In this document: piece by piece, positions 45,351 to 59,898 of the stretch
How the letters are laid out: the number at the start of each line of letters is the position of its first letter
Numbering within the stretch: the first letter of the stretch is position 1
Source of the DNA: Theocolax elegans
Lineage: Eukaryota; Arthropoda; Insecta; Hymenoptera; Cerocephalidae
Direction of reading: 5' to 3'
Assembly: GCA_026168455.1 (NCBI GenBank)
Contig: CM047426.1
Coordinates: 65,563,342-65,627,341 of the forward strand
Length of the DNA stretch: 64,000 bases
Notes under the pieces: model-generated
Database searches by the model: none
Seen by the model: only the letters and a program-made list of their open reading frames with translations
Told to the model about the DNA's origin: nothing
Made by a program: the position numbers and the translations under genes

Positions 45351-45429
45351 ATATATATATATATATATATATACATACATATGACCTACATAAAGACCTT
45401 ACGAATGAGGTAAAGTGTGGACTTGTTTA

Positions 45430-46900
45430 TATTTAGTATTTTCATTACTTTTTTGATTGTTTGGTTTATTATTTAAAATAGCGAGATGTTTTTGTATGTA
45501 TTTGTCTATAAAATCATTCGGATAATTATTCTTAATTAGATATTCTTTTGCTTTATTTATATTAATTTTATGGAAATTTTCTTTTATAATTTCGTTGCTC
45601 TGTCTACTTGATTGTAAACCATAGTAATTTTTTGTGAGGTTTGATGTGCCGATTCAAAGTTTAAAACCCGTGCAGAAAACGTCGATTTCGTATACCAGTC
45701 AAATTCAATTTTGTTATTATTTTTTAATAATAAAGTGTCTAAAAAACTGATTCTATTATTATTCTCTATTTCATAAGTAAATTTTAAATTGTCATTATAA
45801 GAATTAAAAATCTACAACATTTCATCGATTTTATCTGTAGGAATACATGTTATTATATCATCAACATATCCATAATAAAATATAGGTTCAAAAGTAAGTT
45901 TGTTCAAACAAGTACTCTCGAGATCCTCCATTACTATGTTAGTCTATTAGAAAAATTTATTGTTAAATAGAAAATAAGTATTGTTCATTTGAGACCTTCG
46001 ATGGCTCGGTTGGTAGGGCGTTGGGCTCGTAATCTAGAGATCTCAGGTTCGATTCCCGGCCCCGGCCAATTGATACAAGCACCACTGAAGAATGTATTTT
46101 CTTCAAGTGCTTTCTTCACTAAGACATCGTATGACCTTCGTCGCTGATTAGCACCGAATTGGAAGCATAAAAAGAGCGACGTTAAAGTATATATAAAAAA
46201 AAGTGTTGTTCATTCGAAAATCGGAGGCGTTAATTATTTCATTTAATGGAATCCCTGATTTAGACAAAATTTGATTATATCCTTTTTTGATACTGTTTTT
46301 TACTAAAAAACTTCCTACATTTGTGTACAAAGATTGGACGTCTAGGCTTATAAGTGAGAAACAAGTCGGTATATCTACATCTTTGATTTTGTGTATAAAC
46401 TCGAAACTATTTTCTATATGTGAAAAAAATCGCCCGCTGCTGAAGAAAAACGCTCGCTGCTGATAAAAAGCCCGCTCCTCGAGGTTTAGCGGGCGTTTTC
46501 TTTATGGGCGCAAAAGGACTACTTTAGTCCCTATTTTTACGGCGCAAAAACGCGATTTTCGTGCATGTGTTATAAAAAATTGTTTAGATAAAAATTCTGT
46601 TGGAGATCCAGCTGTGGATACTATTGGCCTTGAGGGAACATTTTCTTTATGGATTTTAGGTAATTCATAACATTTAGCTAATGATGTATTAGTTTGTGTT
46701 AACCGCGAAGGTTTATATTTCCTGTCTAAATAACCTTGATCGATCCATTTTTTGAGAAGTTTATAAGTGCAATTTTGTAATGACTTTAATGGATTTTTTT
46801 TTAATAGATTTGTAAGAATCACTATCGGATAATACTAAATCCATTTTGTTAAAATATTCCAGATTATTTATAACTACAGTTGTATTTCCCTTATCGGCAT
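45430..46900 (-). pseudogene. Penelope-like RT, second family, minus fragment
   Basis: On the minus strand: RPIVSTAGSPTEFLSKQF (46502-46822 ORF, the pre-RT/RT motif of Penelope), QSLYTNV (motif A region near 46340), an FYYGYVDDIITCIPTDKID run near 45840-45880 (YVDD) and ENNNRISFLDTLLLKNNN near 45720-45760. A SINE is inserted at 45990-46202. Several stops are present. It is the inverted partner of 47080-47950. Confidence 0.7.
45990..46202 (+). mobile_element. tRNA-derived SINE, copy 1
   Basis: The tRNA-like head has an A box (TGGCTCGGTTGG, about 46001) and a B box (GGTTCGATTCC, about 46049). The body contains TACAAGCACCACTG and CGTCGCTGATTAGC, the 3' end AAAGAGCGACGTTAAAG and a short A-rich tail. 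It is flanked by 12-bp direct repeats GTATTGTTCATT (45978-45989) and GTGTTGTTCATT (46203-46214, one mismatch). The anticodon-like triplet CGT (CTCGTAA) suggests a tRNA-Thr-like ancestor, but this is uncertain. Confidence 0.8.
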
Positions 46901-47079
46901 ATGTTATAATAATGTTCTAGTGGTGTTTTATAAATTCTTTGGTTTCTTTATATTTATTCATTATAATTCTGTTTTTTATATATATGTTGAGTTTTTTTTT
47001 CATATGTGAGTTTATATTGTCCACTAAATTTCGTCTCAAAGAGTCATTAGTTAGAATCATTAGAAACTTAGCTTAAACC

Positions 47080-47950
47080 CATATTTTATTATAGATATGT
47101 TGATGATATAATAACATGTATTCCTACAGATAAATTCGATGAAATGTTATGCATTTTTAATTCTTATAATGACAAATTAAAATTTACTTATGGAATAGAG
47201 AATAATAATAGAATCAGTTTTCTAGACACTTTATTATTAAAAAATAATAACAAAATTGAATTTGACTGGTACACGAGATCAACGTTTTCTGCACGGTTTT
47301 TAAACTTTGAATCGGCACATCCAATCTGACAAAAAATTACTATGGTTTACAATCAATTAGACAGAGCAACGAAATTATCAAATAAAAAATTCCATAAAAT
47401 TAATATAAATAAAGCAAAAGAATATCTAATTAAGAATAATTATCCGAATGTTTTTGTAGACAAATGCATTAGAAAAAGTCTCGCTATTTTAAATAATAAA
47501 CCAAATAATCAAAATAGTAATGAAAATACTAAATATAAACAAATCCTCACTTTACCTCATTTGAAAGGTCTTTATGAGAAAATGTCTACTAATTTAAAAA
47601 AAAACACGGAATATAAACTGTCCCATTTGTAGAAAATAAATTAAATAATATCGTAATTAAAGGGAAAGACTGATCTCATAGAAACACGCAAAATAATGTG
47701 GTATACAAACTCAACTGCATAGACTGTGACGCATCTTACGTAGGACAAACAAAGAGACAAATAAAAACACGAGTTAATGAACATAGAAGAAGTAAAAATT
47801 CTGTTTTCAACATGTACAGAACAATAAACATGACTTTGACTGGAAAAACTTCAAAATTTTAGATAAAGAAGCAAACTATGGAAAAAGAATTGCATCCGAA
47901 ATGGTGCATATTAATTTAAAAAAAATTCTGTGAACAAACAAGAAGACTCC
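47080..47950 (+). pseudogene. Penelope-like RT/GIY-YIG, second family, plus fragment
   Basis: YRYVDDIITCIPTDKFDEML (47090 onward, YVDD box), then IENNNRISFLDTLLLKNN, a stop near 47327, TMVYNQLDRATKLSNKKFHK and LTLPHLKGLYEKMSTNLKK, and finally the GIY-YIG endonuclease near 47695-47805 (VVYKLNCIDCDASYVGQTKR, then VNEHRRSKNS). It differs clearly from the family at 27925-33370 in sequence but has the same architecture. It is 5'-truncated near the YVDD box, and frameshifts and stops are present. Confidence 0.75.
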
Positions 47951-49380
47951 ATTAAAGTAAGTAGACAGTATTCGCACATTATATCCAAAATAAAAATGCG
48001 CTAAATTAAACGATTATATTTGTATACAAAGATCGTGCGTCCTAATAGAAAAAATGTAAACATTGATCGCTCGATTCATTACTAAATAAACGGTTGCGAG
48101 ATCGTATACTTTACTTATATTGCCGAAATCTTAGTCGTATATACATTCCTTTTGACGATTCCTTTGTGTATAACGAGCAAAAAGAAACGAAAATTTAAAT
48201 GAACTTAAGACTGGATATTTTATACATAAGTCTCGATATTACATTATAAGGTAATCTATTATTTTCTTTCAATTATTATTTCTTTTTTATCATCCGAGGT
48301 ATATTTTCACTTTTTTTTGTGTATATTAAATTTTACAGTTTCAAGAGGGTCACTCACACTTGACTCGGGAAGATCGACAAATTTCCAATCAACCTAATTG
48401 AATAAACCACCGAGTGATGAATTCAAATCAACAACATGAACCCTATTTTTAATTTCGAAATAGTAGATTTCGTGCCAAGGCCGTAAAGTAGAACTTTTTT
48501 GGACGAGGGTGGAAAATAGAGTCCGAGGACCTGCGAAACATTAATATTTTGTACTTTTAGAGTAACGAAACTTTCTTGTTAAATAAATTAAATTTGTATT
48601 AATTTTAATGAAAAATTTATAACATTTTAGCGGCATAAAAATAATAACTTGTTTCTTCCATTTCTCCCGTAGTTTGTAATTTGCACCCTCTTTTAAAATT
48701 TGCGTTTTGATTCATAATAATGTCTCATTTATTTTTCCCGTTAGTTACGAAGCTCATATTCATTTAGATTATTGTAAACAAATTCATTCTTTAAATAACC
48801 TTTTGTTTCTAATAAATACATATTGTTATTTAAAATATTGTGTAATATAAAAATACATTTTCTACTCGTTTATATATCCATGCATTTTGAAATTGCATTA
48901 AAATCAATAACATTTAAATATGATGTATTTTTCGAATATCAATTTCTCCTGAAATATTAATTTGGAAAAACTTTTCGAATGTAATTCGTATTTTATATTT
49001 ACCACTGTTAAAATTTGAATTTTCTTTTGCCATTAATGTTTCTAATAGAATTTTCTTAAAAAATGCAATAATTAATGTATTTGCTTTTTAACCCATTGTA
49101 TATCATTAGGATATTTGGATAAGTGTATCTTATTATACTTGATTAATATTTATTTTATCTCCAAACAATTTTGCATCTGCATTTAAAGCATTGCATGAAT
49201 TTTAGATCCGTTATTATTATTATTAATAAAATTGATTTAAAGTAACTAAAACAATTAGATTTAATTAATTAACAGTGAATATTTTCATTAACCTAAAGAG
49301 GTCCTGTAGACGTCATGAAAAATTAAAAATAATCGACATGATAAAACTTACACTGGAGTAAGGAATTTTAATTTTAATTT
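47951..49380. other. AT-rich interval, no gene
   Basis: The first ~150 bp probably belong to the Penelope 3' region. The rest has no coding-like frame or clear repeat. Confidence 0.4.
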
Positions 49381-49795
49381 TTAATACGTAGTAACACACC
49401 GAAGGTCGTGGGTTCGATCCCAGACGTGTACCTCTGAAAATTTTTTCATGTGCATTTTTCGAACACCGCGACTCAGTGGCTCGGCGTGTCACTATAATGT
49501 GACGCCAGTTCAGGTGCATTGTTGTCAGTGCATGAGAGGCACGGGCATCTGAACTATAGGGAACGTTAGGGACGCAAAGATGTAAAGCGGATCGCGGTGG
49601 TTCCATCGGGAGGACAGGAAACTGTAATTATTAGACTAATTACAGTGACCGATGATATCTTCCGATGGACACAAGCACCACTGTTTCAACTACATGTGCT
49701 TTGTTTACAGACACACCGTTCACCTCCGTCGCTGATTAGCCCTGGCAGCATAAATAGAGCGACGTTAAATAACATAAAAAAAAAAACATATATCA
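49381..49795 (+). mobile_element. SINE copy 2 or related composite
   Basis: A B-box-like GGTTCGATCC lies at 49411-49420. The 3' body shares ACACAAGCACCACTG (about 49669) and CGTCGCTGATTAGC (about 49728), then GCATAAATAGAGCGACGTTA and an A-rich tail with SINE copy 1. It is about 415 bp, longer than copy 1, so it may be a compound insertion. Confidence 0.55.
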
Positions 49796-50269
49796 TTACT
49801 TACAATATTTCCACACTATTCCTGTAAGAAGCTACATCAATCTAGTAACAAATGTGTTATTTTTCTACCAGAATAATATTTTCAATAACAAAAATTACAA
49901 TATAAAATTATTCTTTGACCATTATACATATATTTCATGCTTTTTCATGATGTTTCACGGAAAGGAGATGAAGAATTTAAAATTTCATACAAAATTACTA
50001 AACTCTTTTTTATTACTAAATTCTTTCAAACAAATAATTATACGTAATAATTGAATTTATAAAAAATTTTTTCAGATCAAAATTCTGGCTAAAACATTTA
50101 TTTTCACATTTTATTAATTTTGTTTTATATTCAAAAATCTTTTATAAAAAAGAATATTAGTAATTGCAACCAAAAAATATAAATGATATTATACAATTAC
50201 AATAATAAAAATTGAATATTAATTATAAAAGTTATTTTGATATTACACTTGGTATTACATTAAAAAAAT
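49796..50269. other. AT-rich interval, no gene
   Basis: Extremely AT-rich; the 66-codon ORF at 49854 is low complexity. Confidence 0.4.
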
Positions 50270-51270
50270 GAAAGAAAAATAATATTTTAAAATTTTTAAC
50301 CACCTTCCTACGCATTTTACATCTTAGAAATAAAATATGTATTACATTAAATTATATATATTATATTATATATGTTATCAAAATTTATTAGAGTAATAGT
50401 ATTGTTTTTGTCAGTGTTCGTATCACTGTGACCACTTTTTATTACCGAAAACTCCTATAAAATATTTTTAGAATTCTTCTACTAAACCCCTCTCTTACCC
50501 TCTACCACTCAATCATTACATGGGGGATAAATTAAGACTGGTTGTCCTTCATCTTTAAAATAGGGGATAAAAAAGAGTGGTGGTCATATTGTTATTCACC
50601 TGTACCGAAACCCCTAAATTATTTTTGGAATTTTACTAATTTTATTTCCCCCTCCCCCTCTTGCCCCTCCTCCATCTAGCAATAAATGGAGGATAAATGA
50701 AGAGTGATTATCATACCGCTATTCACCGTAACCAAAAACCTCATCTTAGTTTTTTTAGAATAAAAAAGAATAGTCGTCATATTCTAATTCATATATACCG
50801 ATAACCTCTATAAAATATTTAAAAACTGTTCTAATTTTACCCCCCCCCCCCCTCATGACTCCTCCTGCACCTATCATTAGATGTGAGATAAATGATGTGT
50901 GGTTGTCGTATTCAGCGTTAACCTTTCCACTCCACAGATGCGTTTAATTCTTGTAACTTTTGGGATACCGGATACCGGAGCACGGATGAATTTTGATATA
51001 TATATATAGATGATAAATCAAAAATAACATTTTAATTTTTTTAACCACCTTTCTCACTCATTTTACACCTTTGTAATAGAGTATGATGAAAAATGTGTAA
51101 AAACGTATATTTAACTGTGATAAAAAAACAGAACGAATCATCAAATAAAATATACATTACATTAAAATATATTATTTAAGTTATTAAAAATTATTAGACT
51201 GACAGTACTGCTTCAGTCTATGTTAGTATTACCGTGACTACTTTATTTTTACATTATTTATGTATGTAGT
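50270..51270. repeat. Diverged direct duplication
   Basis: AACCACCTTCCTACGCATTT, then the TATGTATTACATTAAA and TCACTGTGACCAC blocks (50270-50440), recur as AACCACCTTTCTCACTCATT, TATACATTACATTAAA and TACCGTGACTAC (51035-51240). Between them a C-rich unit with GGATAAAT recurs at about 50489, 50647 and 50841. The block shared with 11323-11425 lies at 50919-51016. Confidence 0.55.
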
Positions 51271-53379
51271 GACTATTATTTATTATTAATTACTTATAAT
51301 ATTACTTATAGGTATGTTCTTAATATAATAATTTTATTTGGTACAAAAATATATAAACATTGGAGTACTGGCAAAAGTGCTTACACACTTTTTTAATATT
51401 TTATCCCGTAATTAGTGGAGTTATCCCGGAATACCTCACGAATTCCCGAAATATCGAGGAACTCCCGTAATTAGTGAAATTATCCCGAAATAACTCAGAA
51501 ACTCCCGAAATATCCACTAAATCCCAAAATTAGTGAAGTTAACCCGGCATACCTCAACAATGACCGAAATATTAAGAAAATCTCGGAATTGGTGAAGTTA
51601 TCCCGGAATACCTCAAAATTTCCCGAAATATCGAGGAAATCCCGTAATTGGTGAAGTTATCCAGGCATACATCAGAAATTCCAGAAATATCGAAGAAATA
51701 CCGTAATTAGTGAAGTTATCCCGACATATCAAGTAAATCCCAAAATTAGTAAATTTATCGTCATACCTCAGAAATTATCGAAATATTATGAAAATCTCGA
51801 AATTGGTGAAGTTATCCCGGAATACATAAAAACTTCCCGAAATACCACAGAAAATTCCGAAATACCATAGAAAATTTTGAAATAACCAGGAAATCCCGTA
51901 TTTAGTGGAGTTATCCCGAAATACCACAGAAAATCCCGAAACATCCAGGAAATCCTGAAAGTGGTGCAGTTATCCCGGAATACGTCAGAAAATCCCGAAA
52001 CATCCAGGAAATCCCGAAATCGGTCGATTTATCACGAAATACCAAGAGAAATTACGAAACATTCAGGAAATCCAGAATTTGGTGGATTTATTCCGGAATA
52101 CCTCAGAAAATCCCCAAACATCTAGGAAATCCCGAAATTGGTGGAGTTACCCGGAATACGTCAGAAAATCTCGAAACATCCAGAAAATCACTCAATTAGT
52201 GAATTTAACACAAAATGTCACAGGAAATCCCGAAACAACCAGGAAATTCCGAAATTGGTGGATTTATTCCGGAATACCTCAGAATATCCCGAAACATCCA
52301 GGAAATCCCGAAATTGGTGGATTAATCCCGGAATGCCACAGAATATCACGAAACATACAGGAAATCCCGAAAGTGGTGGATTTATTCCGGAATACCTCAG
52401 AAAATCCCGAAACATCCAGGAAATCCCGAAATTGGTGGATTTATCCCGGAATACCACGGGAAATTCCGAAACATCCAGGAAATCTAGAATTTGGTGGATT
52501 TATCCCGGAATACCACAGAAAATTCCGAAACATCCGGGAAATCCAGAATTTGGTGGATTTATTCCGAAATACCTCAGCAAATCCCGAAATATCCAGGAAA
52601 TTCCGAAATTGGTGGATTTATCCCGGAATACCACAGAATATCCCGAAACATCCAGGAAATCCCGAAAGTGGTGCAGTTATCCCGGAATACGTCAGAAAAT
52701 CCCAAAACATCCAGGAAATCCCGAAATAGGTCGATATATCCCGAAATACCACAGGAAATTCCGAAACATCCAGGAAATCCAGAATTTGGTGGATTTATTC
52801 CGGAATACCTCAGAAAATCCCCAAACATCTAGGAAATCTCGAAATTGGTGGATTTATCCCGGAATGCCACAGAATATCCCGAAACATCCAGGAAATCCCG
52901 AAAACGGTCGATTTATCCCGAAATACCAAGGGAAATTACGAAACATTCAGGAAATCCCGAAAGTGGTGTTACCCGGAATACGTCAGAAAATCTCGAAACA
53001 TCCAGAAAATCACCCAATTAGTGAATTTAACCCAAAATGTCACAGGAAATCCCGAAACATCAAGGAAATTCCGAAATTGGTGGATTTATTCCAGAATACC
53101 TCAGAAAATCCCCAAACATCCAGGAGATCCCGAAATTGGTGGATTTATCCCGGAATGCCACAGAATATCACGAAACATCCAGGAAATCCCGAAAGTGGTG
53201 GATTTATTCCGGAATACCTCAGAAAATCCCCAAACATCCAGGAAATCCCGAAATTTATGGATTTATCCCGGAATACCACAGAATATCCAAAAACATCCCG
53301 GAAATCCCGAAAGTGGTGGATTTATGCCGGAATACCTCAGAAAATCCCGAAACATCCAGGAAATCCAGAATTTGGTGGT

Positions 53380-56300
53380 TTTATCCCGGAATACCACAGA
53401 AAATTCCGAAACATCCGGGAAATCCAGAATTTGGTGGATTTATTCCGGAATACCTCAGAAAATCCCGAAACATCCAGGAAATCCCGAAATAGGTGGATTT
53501 ATCCCGGAATGCCACAGAATATCCCGAAACATCCAGGAAATCCCGAAAACGGTCGATTTATCCCGAAATACCAAGGGAAATTACGAAACATTCAGGAAAT
53601 CCCGAAAGTGGTGGATTTATTCCGGAATACCTCAGAAAATCCCGAAATATCCAGCAAATCCCGAAATTGGTGGATTTATCCCGGAATACCACAGAATATC
53701 CCGAAACATCCAGGAAATCCCGAAAGTGGTGGATTTATTCCGGAAAACCTCAGAAAATCCCCAAACATCGAGGAAATCCCGAAATTTATGGATTTATCCC
53801 GGAATACCACATACTATCCAGATACATCCCGGAAATCCCGAAGGTGGTGGATTTATTCCGGAATACCTCAGAAAATCCCGAAACATCCAGGAAATCCCGA
53901 AATTGGTGGATTTATCCCGGAATACCACAGGAAAAATCTAAACATCCGGGAAATCCAGAATTTGGTGGATTTATTCCGGAATACCTCAGAAAATCCCGAA
54001 ATATCCAACAAATCCCGAAATTGGTAGATTTATCCCGGAATACCACAGAATACCCCGAAACATACAGGACAACCCGAAAGTGGTGCAGTTATCCCGGAAT
54101 ACGTCAGAAAATCCCAAAACATCCAAGAAATCCCGAAATCGGTCGATTTATCCCAAAATGTCACAGAAAATCCCGAAACATTCAGGAAATCCCGAAATCG
54201 GTCGATTTATCAGAAAATGTCACAGAAAATCCCGAATCATCCAGGCAATTCCGAAATTGGTGGATTTATCCCGGAATACCACAGAATATCCCGAAACATC
54301 CAGGAAATCCCGAAAGTGGTATAGTTATCCCGGAATACGTCAGAAAATCCTAAAACATCCAAGAAATCCCGAAATCGGTCGATTTATCCCAAAATGTCAC
54401 AGAAAATCCCGAAACCTCCAGGAAATCCCGAAATCGGTCAATTTATCCCAAAATGTCGCAGAAAATCCCGAAACATCCAGGCAATTCCGAAATTGGTGGA
54501 TTTATCCCGGAATACCACAGAATATCCCGAAACATCCAGGAAATCCCGAAAGTGGTATAATTACCTGGAATACGTCAGAAAATCCCGAAACATCCAGAAA
54601 ATCACTCAATTAGTGAATTTTTCCCAAAATGTCACAGAAAATCCCGAAACATCCAGGAGATTCCGAAATTGGTGGATTTATTCCGAAATACGTCAGAAAA
54701 TCCCGAAACGTCCAGGAAATCCCGAAATCGGTCGATTTATCCCAAAATGTCACAGAAAATCCCGAAACATCCAGGAAATCCCGAAATCGGTCGATTTATC
54801 CCGAAATACCAAGGGAACTTACGAAACATTCAGGAAATCCACAATTTGGTGGATTTATTCCGGAATACCTCAGAAAATCCCGAAATATCCAGCAAATCCC
54901 GAAATTGGTAGATTTATCACGGAATACCACAGAATATCCCGAAACTTCCAGGACATCCCGAAAGTGGTGCAGTTATCCCGGAATACGTCAGAAAATCCCA
55001 AAACATCCAAGAAATCCCGAAATCGGTCGATTTATCCCAAAATGTCACAGAAAATCCCGAAACATCCAGGCAATTCCGAAATTGGTGGATATATCCCGGA
55101 ATACCACAGAATATCCCGAAACATCCAGGAAATCCCGAAAGTGGTGGAGTTACCCGGAATACGTCCGAAAATCCCTCAATTAGTGAATATTTCCCATAAT
55201 GTCACAGAAATTCCCGAAGCATCCAGGTAATTCCGAAATTGGTGGATTTATTCCGGAATACCTCAGAAAATCCCGAAACATCCAGGAAATCCCGAAAGTG
55301 GTAGACTTACACGGAATACGTCAGAAAATCCCGAAACATCCAGAAAATCCCTCAATTAGTGAATTTATCCCAAAATGTCACAGAAAATCCCGAAACATCC
55401 AGGAAATCCCGAAATCGGTCGATTTATCCCAAAATGTCACAGAAAATCCCGAAACATCCAGGCAATTCCGAAATTGGTGGATTTATCCCGGAATACCACA
55501 GAATATCCTGAAACATCCAGGTAATCCCGAAAGTGGTATAGTTACCCGGAATACGTCAGAAAATCCAGAAACATCCAGAAAATCACTCAATTAGTGAATT
55601 TTTCCCAAAATGTCACAGAAAATCCCGAAACATCCAGGAAATTCCGAAATTGGTGGATTTATCCCGGTATACCACAGAATATCCCGAAACATCCAGGAAA
55701 TCCCGCAAGTGGTGGAGCTACCCGGATACGTCCGAAAATCCCTCTATTAGTGAATTTTTCCCAAAATGTCACAGAAAATCCCGAAACATCCAGGTAATTC
55801 CGAAATTGGTGGATTTATTCCGGAATACCTCAGAAAATCCCGAAACATCCAGGAAATCCCGAAAGTGGTGGATTTATTCCGGAATACCTCAGAAAATCCC
55901 GAAACATCCAGGAAATCCCGAAATTGGTGGATTTATCCCGGAATACCACAGGAAAAATCTAAACATCCGGGAAATCCAGAATTTGGTGGACTTATTCCGG
56001 AATACCTCAGAAAATCCCGAAATATCCAGCAAATCCCGAAATTGGTAGATTTATCCCGGAATACCACAGAATATCCCGAAACATACAGGACATCCCGAAA
56101 GTGGTGCAGTTATCCCGGAATACGTCAGAAAATCCCAAAACATCCAAGAAATCCCGAAATCGGTCGATTTATCCCAAAATGTCACAGAAAATCCCGAAAC
56201 ATCCAGGCAATTCCGAAATTGGTGGATTTATCCCGGAATACCACAGAATATCCCGAAGCATCCAGGAAATCCCGAAATTGGTGGATTTATCCAGGAATAC

Positions 56301-57497
56301 CACAGAATATCCCGAAACATCCAGGAAATCCCGAAATCGGTCGATTTATCCCAAAATGTCCCAGAAAATCCCGAAACATCCAGGAAATCCCGAAATCGGT
56401 CAATTTATCCCAAAATGTCACAGAAAATCTCGAAACATCCAGGCAATTCCGAAATTGGTGGATTTATCCCGGAATACCACAGAATATCCCGAAACATCCA
56501 GGAAATCCCGAAAGTGGTATAATTACCTGGAATACGTCAGAAAATCCCGAAACATCCAGAAAATCACTCAATTAGTGAATTTTTCCCAAAATGTCACAGA
56601 AAATCCCGAAACATCCAGGAAATTCCGAAATTGGTGGGTTTATTCCGGAATACGTCAGAAAATCCCGAAACATCCAGGAAATCCCGAAATCGGTCGATTT
56701 ATCCCAAAATGTCACAGAAAATCCCGAAACATCCAGGAAATCCCGAAATCGGTCAATTTATCCCAAAATGTCACAGAAAATCCCGAAACATCCAGGCAAT
56801 TCCGAAATTGGTGGATTTATCCCGGAATACCACAGAATATCCCGAAGCATCCAGGAAATCCCGAAAGTGGTATAGTTATCCCGGAATACGTCAGAAAATC
56901 CCAAAACATCCAAGAAATCCCGAAATCGGTCGATTTATCCCAAAATGTCCCAGAAAATCCCGAAACATCCAGGAAATCCCGAAATCGGTCAATTTATCCC
57001 AAAATGTCACAGAAAATCTCGAAACATCCAGGCAATTCCGAAATTGGTGGATTTATCCCGGAATACCACAGAATATCCCGAAACATCCAGGAAATCCCGA
57101 AATCGGTCGATTTATCCCAAAATGTCACAGAAAATCCCGAAACATCCAGGAAATCCCGAAATCGGTCGATTTATCCCGAAATACCAAGGGAAATTACGAA
57201 ACATTCCGGAAATCCAGAATTTGGTGGATTTATCCCGGAATACCACAGAATATCCTGAAACATCCAGGTAATCCCGAAAGTGGTATAGTAACCCGGAATA
57301 CGTCAGAAAATCCAGAAACATCCAGAAAATCACTCAATTAGTGAATTTTTCCCAAAATGTCACAGAAAATCCCGAAACATCCAGGAAATTCCGAAATTGG
57401 TGGATTTATCCCGGAATACCACAGAATATCCCGAAACATCCAGGAAATCCCGAAAGTGGTGGAGCTACCCGGATACGTCCGAAAATCCCTCAATTAG
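53380..57497. repeat. Higher-order duplication, copy 1
   Basis: Matches 59899-64000 in the same orientation at an offset of about 6519 bp. Shared irregular landmarks include GTCACAGAAATTCCCGAAGC at 55201 and 61721 and the GGAGCTACCCGGATACGTCC unit near the end of both. Confidence 0.85.
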
Positions 57498-59898
57498 TGA
57501 ATTTTTCCCAAAATGTCACAGAAAATCCCGAAACATCCAGGTAATTCCGAAATTGGTGGATTTATTCCGGAATACCTCAGAAAATCCCGAAACATCCAGG
57601 AAATCTCGAAAGTGGTGGATTTATTCCGGAATACCTCAGAAAATCCCGAAACATCCAGGAAATCCCGAAATTGGTGGATTTATCCCGGAATACCACAGGA
57701 AAAATCTAAACATCCGGGAAATCCAGAATTTGGTGGATTTATTCCGGAATACCTCAGAAAATCCCGAAATATCCAGCAAATCCCGAAATTGGTAGATTTA
57801 TCCCGGAATACCACAGAATACCCCGAAACATACAGGACAACCCGAAAGTGGTGCAGTTATCCCGGAATACGTCAGAAAATCCCAAAACATCCAAGAAATC
57901 CCGAAATCGGTCGATTTATCCCAAAATGTCACAAAAAATCCCGAAACATTCAGGAAATCCCGAAATCGGTCGATTTATCAGAAAATGTCACAGAAAATCC
58001 CGAATCATCCAGGCAATTCCGAAATTGGTGGATTTATCCCGGAATACCACAGAATATCCCGAAACATCCAGGAAATCCCGAAAGTGGTATAGTTATCCCG
58101 GAATACGTCAGAAAATCCCAAAACATCCAAGAAATCCCGAAATCGGTCGATTTATCCCAAAATGTCACAGAAAATCCCGAAACATCCAGGAGATCCCGGA
58201 ATCGGTCGATTTATCCCAAAATGTCACTGAAAATCCCGAAACAACAAGGCAATTCCGAAATTGGTGGATTTATCCCGGAATACCACAGAATATCCCGAAA
58301 CATCCAGGTAATCCCGAAAGTGGTATAGTTACCCGGAATACGTCAGAAAATCCAGAAACATCCAGAAAATCCCTCAATTAGTGAATTTTTCCCAAAATGT
58401 CACAGAAAATCCCGAAACATCCAGGTAATTCCGAAATTGGTGGATTTATTCCGGAATACCTCAGAAAATCCCGAAACATCCAGGAAATCCCGAAAGTGGT
58501 ATAGTTACCTGGAATAGGTCAGAAAATCCCGAAACATCCAGAAAATCACTCAATTAGTGAATTTTTCCCATAATGTCACAGAAAATCCCGAAACATCCAG
58601 GCAATTCCGAAATTGGTGGATTTATCCCGGAATACCACAGAATATCCTGAAACATCCAGGCAATTCCGAAAGTGGTGCAGTTATCCCGGAATACGTCAGA
58701 AAATCCCAAAACATCCAAGAAATCCCGAAATCGGTCGATTTATCCCAAAATGTCACAGAAAATCCCGAAACATCCAGGAAATCCCGGAATCGGTCGATTT
58801 ATCCCAAAATGTCACAGAAAATCCCGAAACAACAAGGCAATTCCGAAATTGGTGGATTTATCCCGGAATACCACAGAATATCCCGAAACATCCAGGAAAT
58901 CTCGAAAGTGGTGGATTTATTCCGGAATACCTCAGAAAATCCCGAAACATCCAGGAAATTCCGAAATTGGTGGATTTATCCCGGAATACCACAGGAAAAT
59001 CTAAACATCCGGGAAAATCCAGAATTTGGTGGATTTATTCCGGAATACCTCAGAAAATCCCGAAATATCCAGCAAATCCCGAAATTGGTAGATTTATCCC
59101 GGAATACCACAGAATACCCCGAAACATACAGGACAACCCGAAAGTGGTGCAGTTATCCCGGAATACGTCAGAAAATCCCAAAACATCCAAAAAATCCCGA
59201 AATCGGTCGATTTATCCCAAAATGTCACAAAAAATCCCGAAACATTCAGGAAATCCCGAAATCGGTCGATTTATCAGAAAATGTCACAGAAAATCCCGAA
59301 TCATCCAGGCAATTCCGAAATTGGTGGATTTATCCCGGAATACCACAGAATATCCCGAAACATCCAGGAAATCCCGAAAGTGGTATAGTTATCCCGGAAT
59401 ACGTCAGAAAATCCCAAAACATCCAAGAAATCCCGATACCGGTCGATTTATCCCAAAATGTCACAGAAAATCCCAAAACATCCAAGAAATCCCGAAATCG
59501 GTCGATTTATCCCAAAATGTCACAGAAAATCCCGAAACCTCCAGGAAATCCCGAAATCGGTCAATTTATCCCAAAATGTCACAGAAAATCCCGAAACATC
59601 CAGGAAATCCCGAAAGTGGTATAATTACCTGGAATGCGTCAGAAAATCCCGAAACATCCAGAAAATCACTCAATTAGTGAATTTTTACCAAAATGTCACA
59701 GAAAATCCCGAAACATCCAGGAAATTCCGAAATTGGTGGATTTATTCCGGAATACCTCAGAAAATCCCGAAACATCCAGGAAATCCCGAAATTGGTGGAT
59801 TTATCCCGGAATACCACAGGAAATTCCGAAACATCCAGGAAATCCCGAAATCGGTCGATTTATCCCGAAATACCAAGGGAAATTACGAAACATAATGT

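Noticed and set aside
45996..46068. Functional tRNA gene
   Set aside because: A and B boxes are present but the acceptor halves do not pair; it is the head of a SINE with target duplications.
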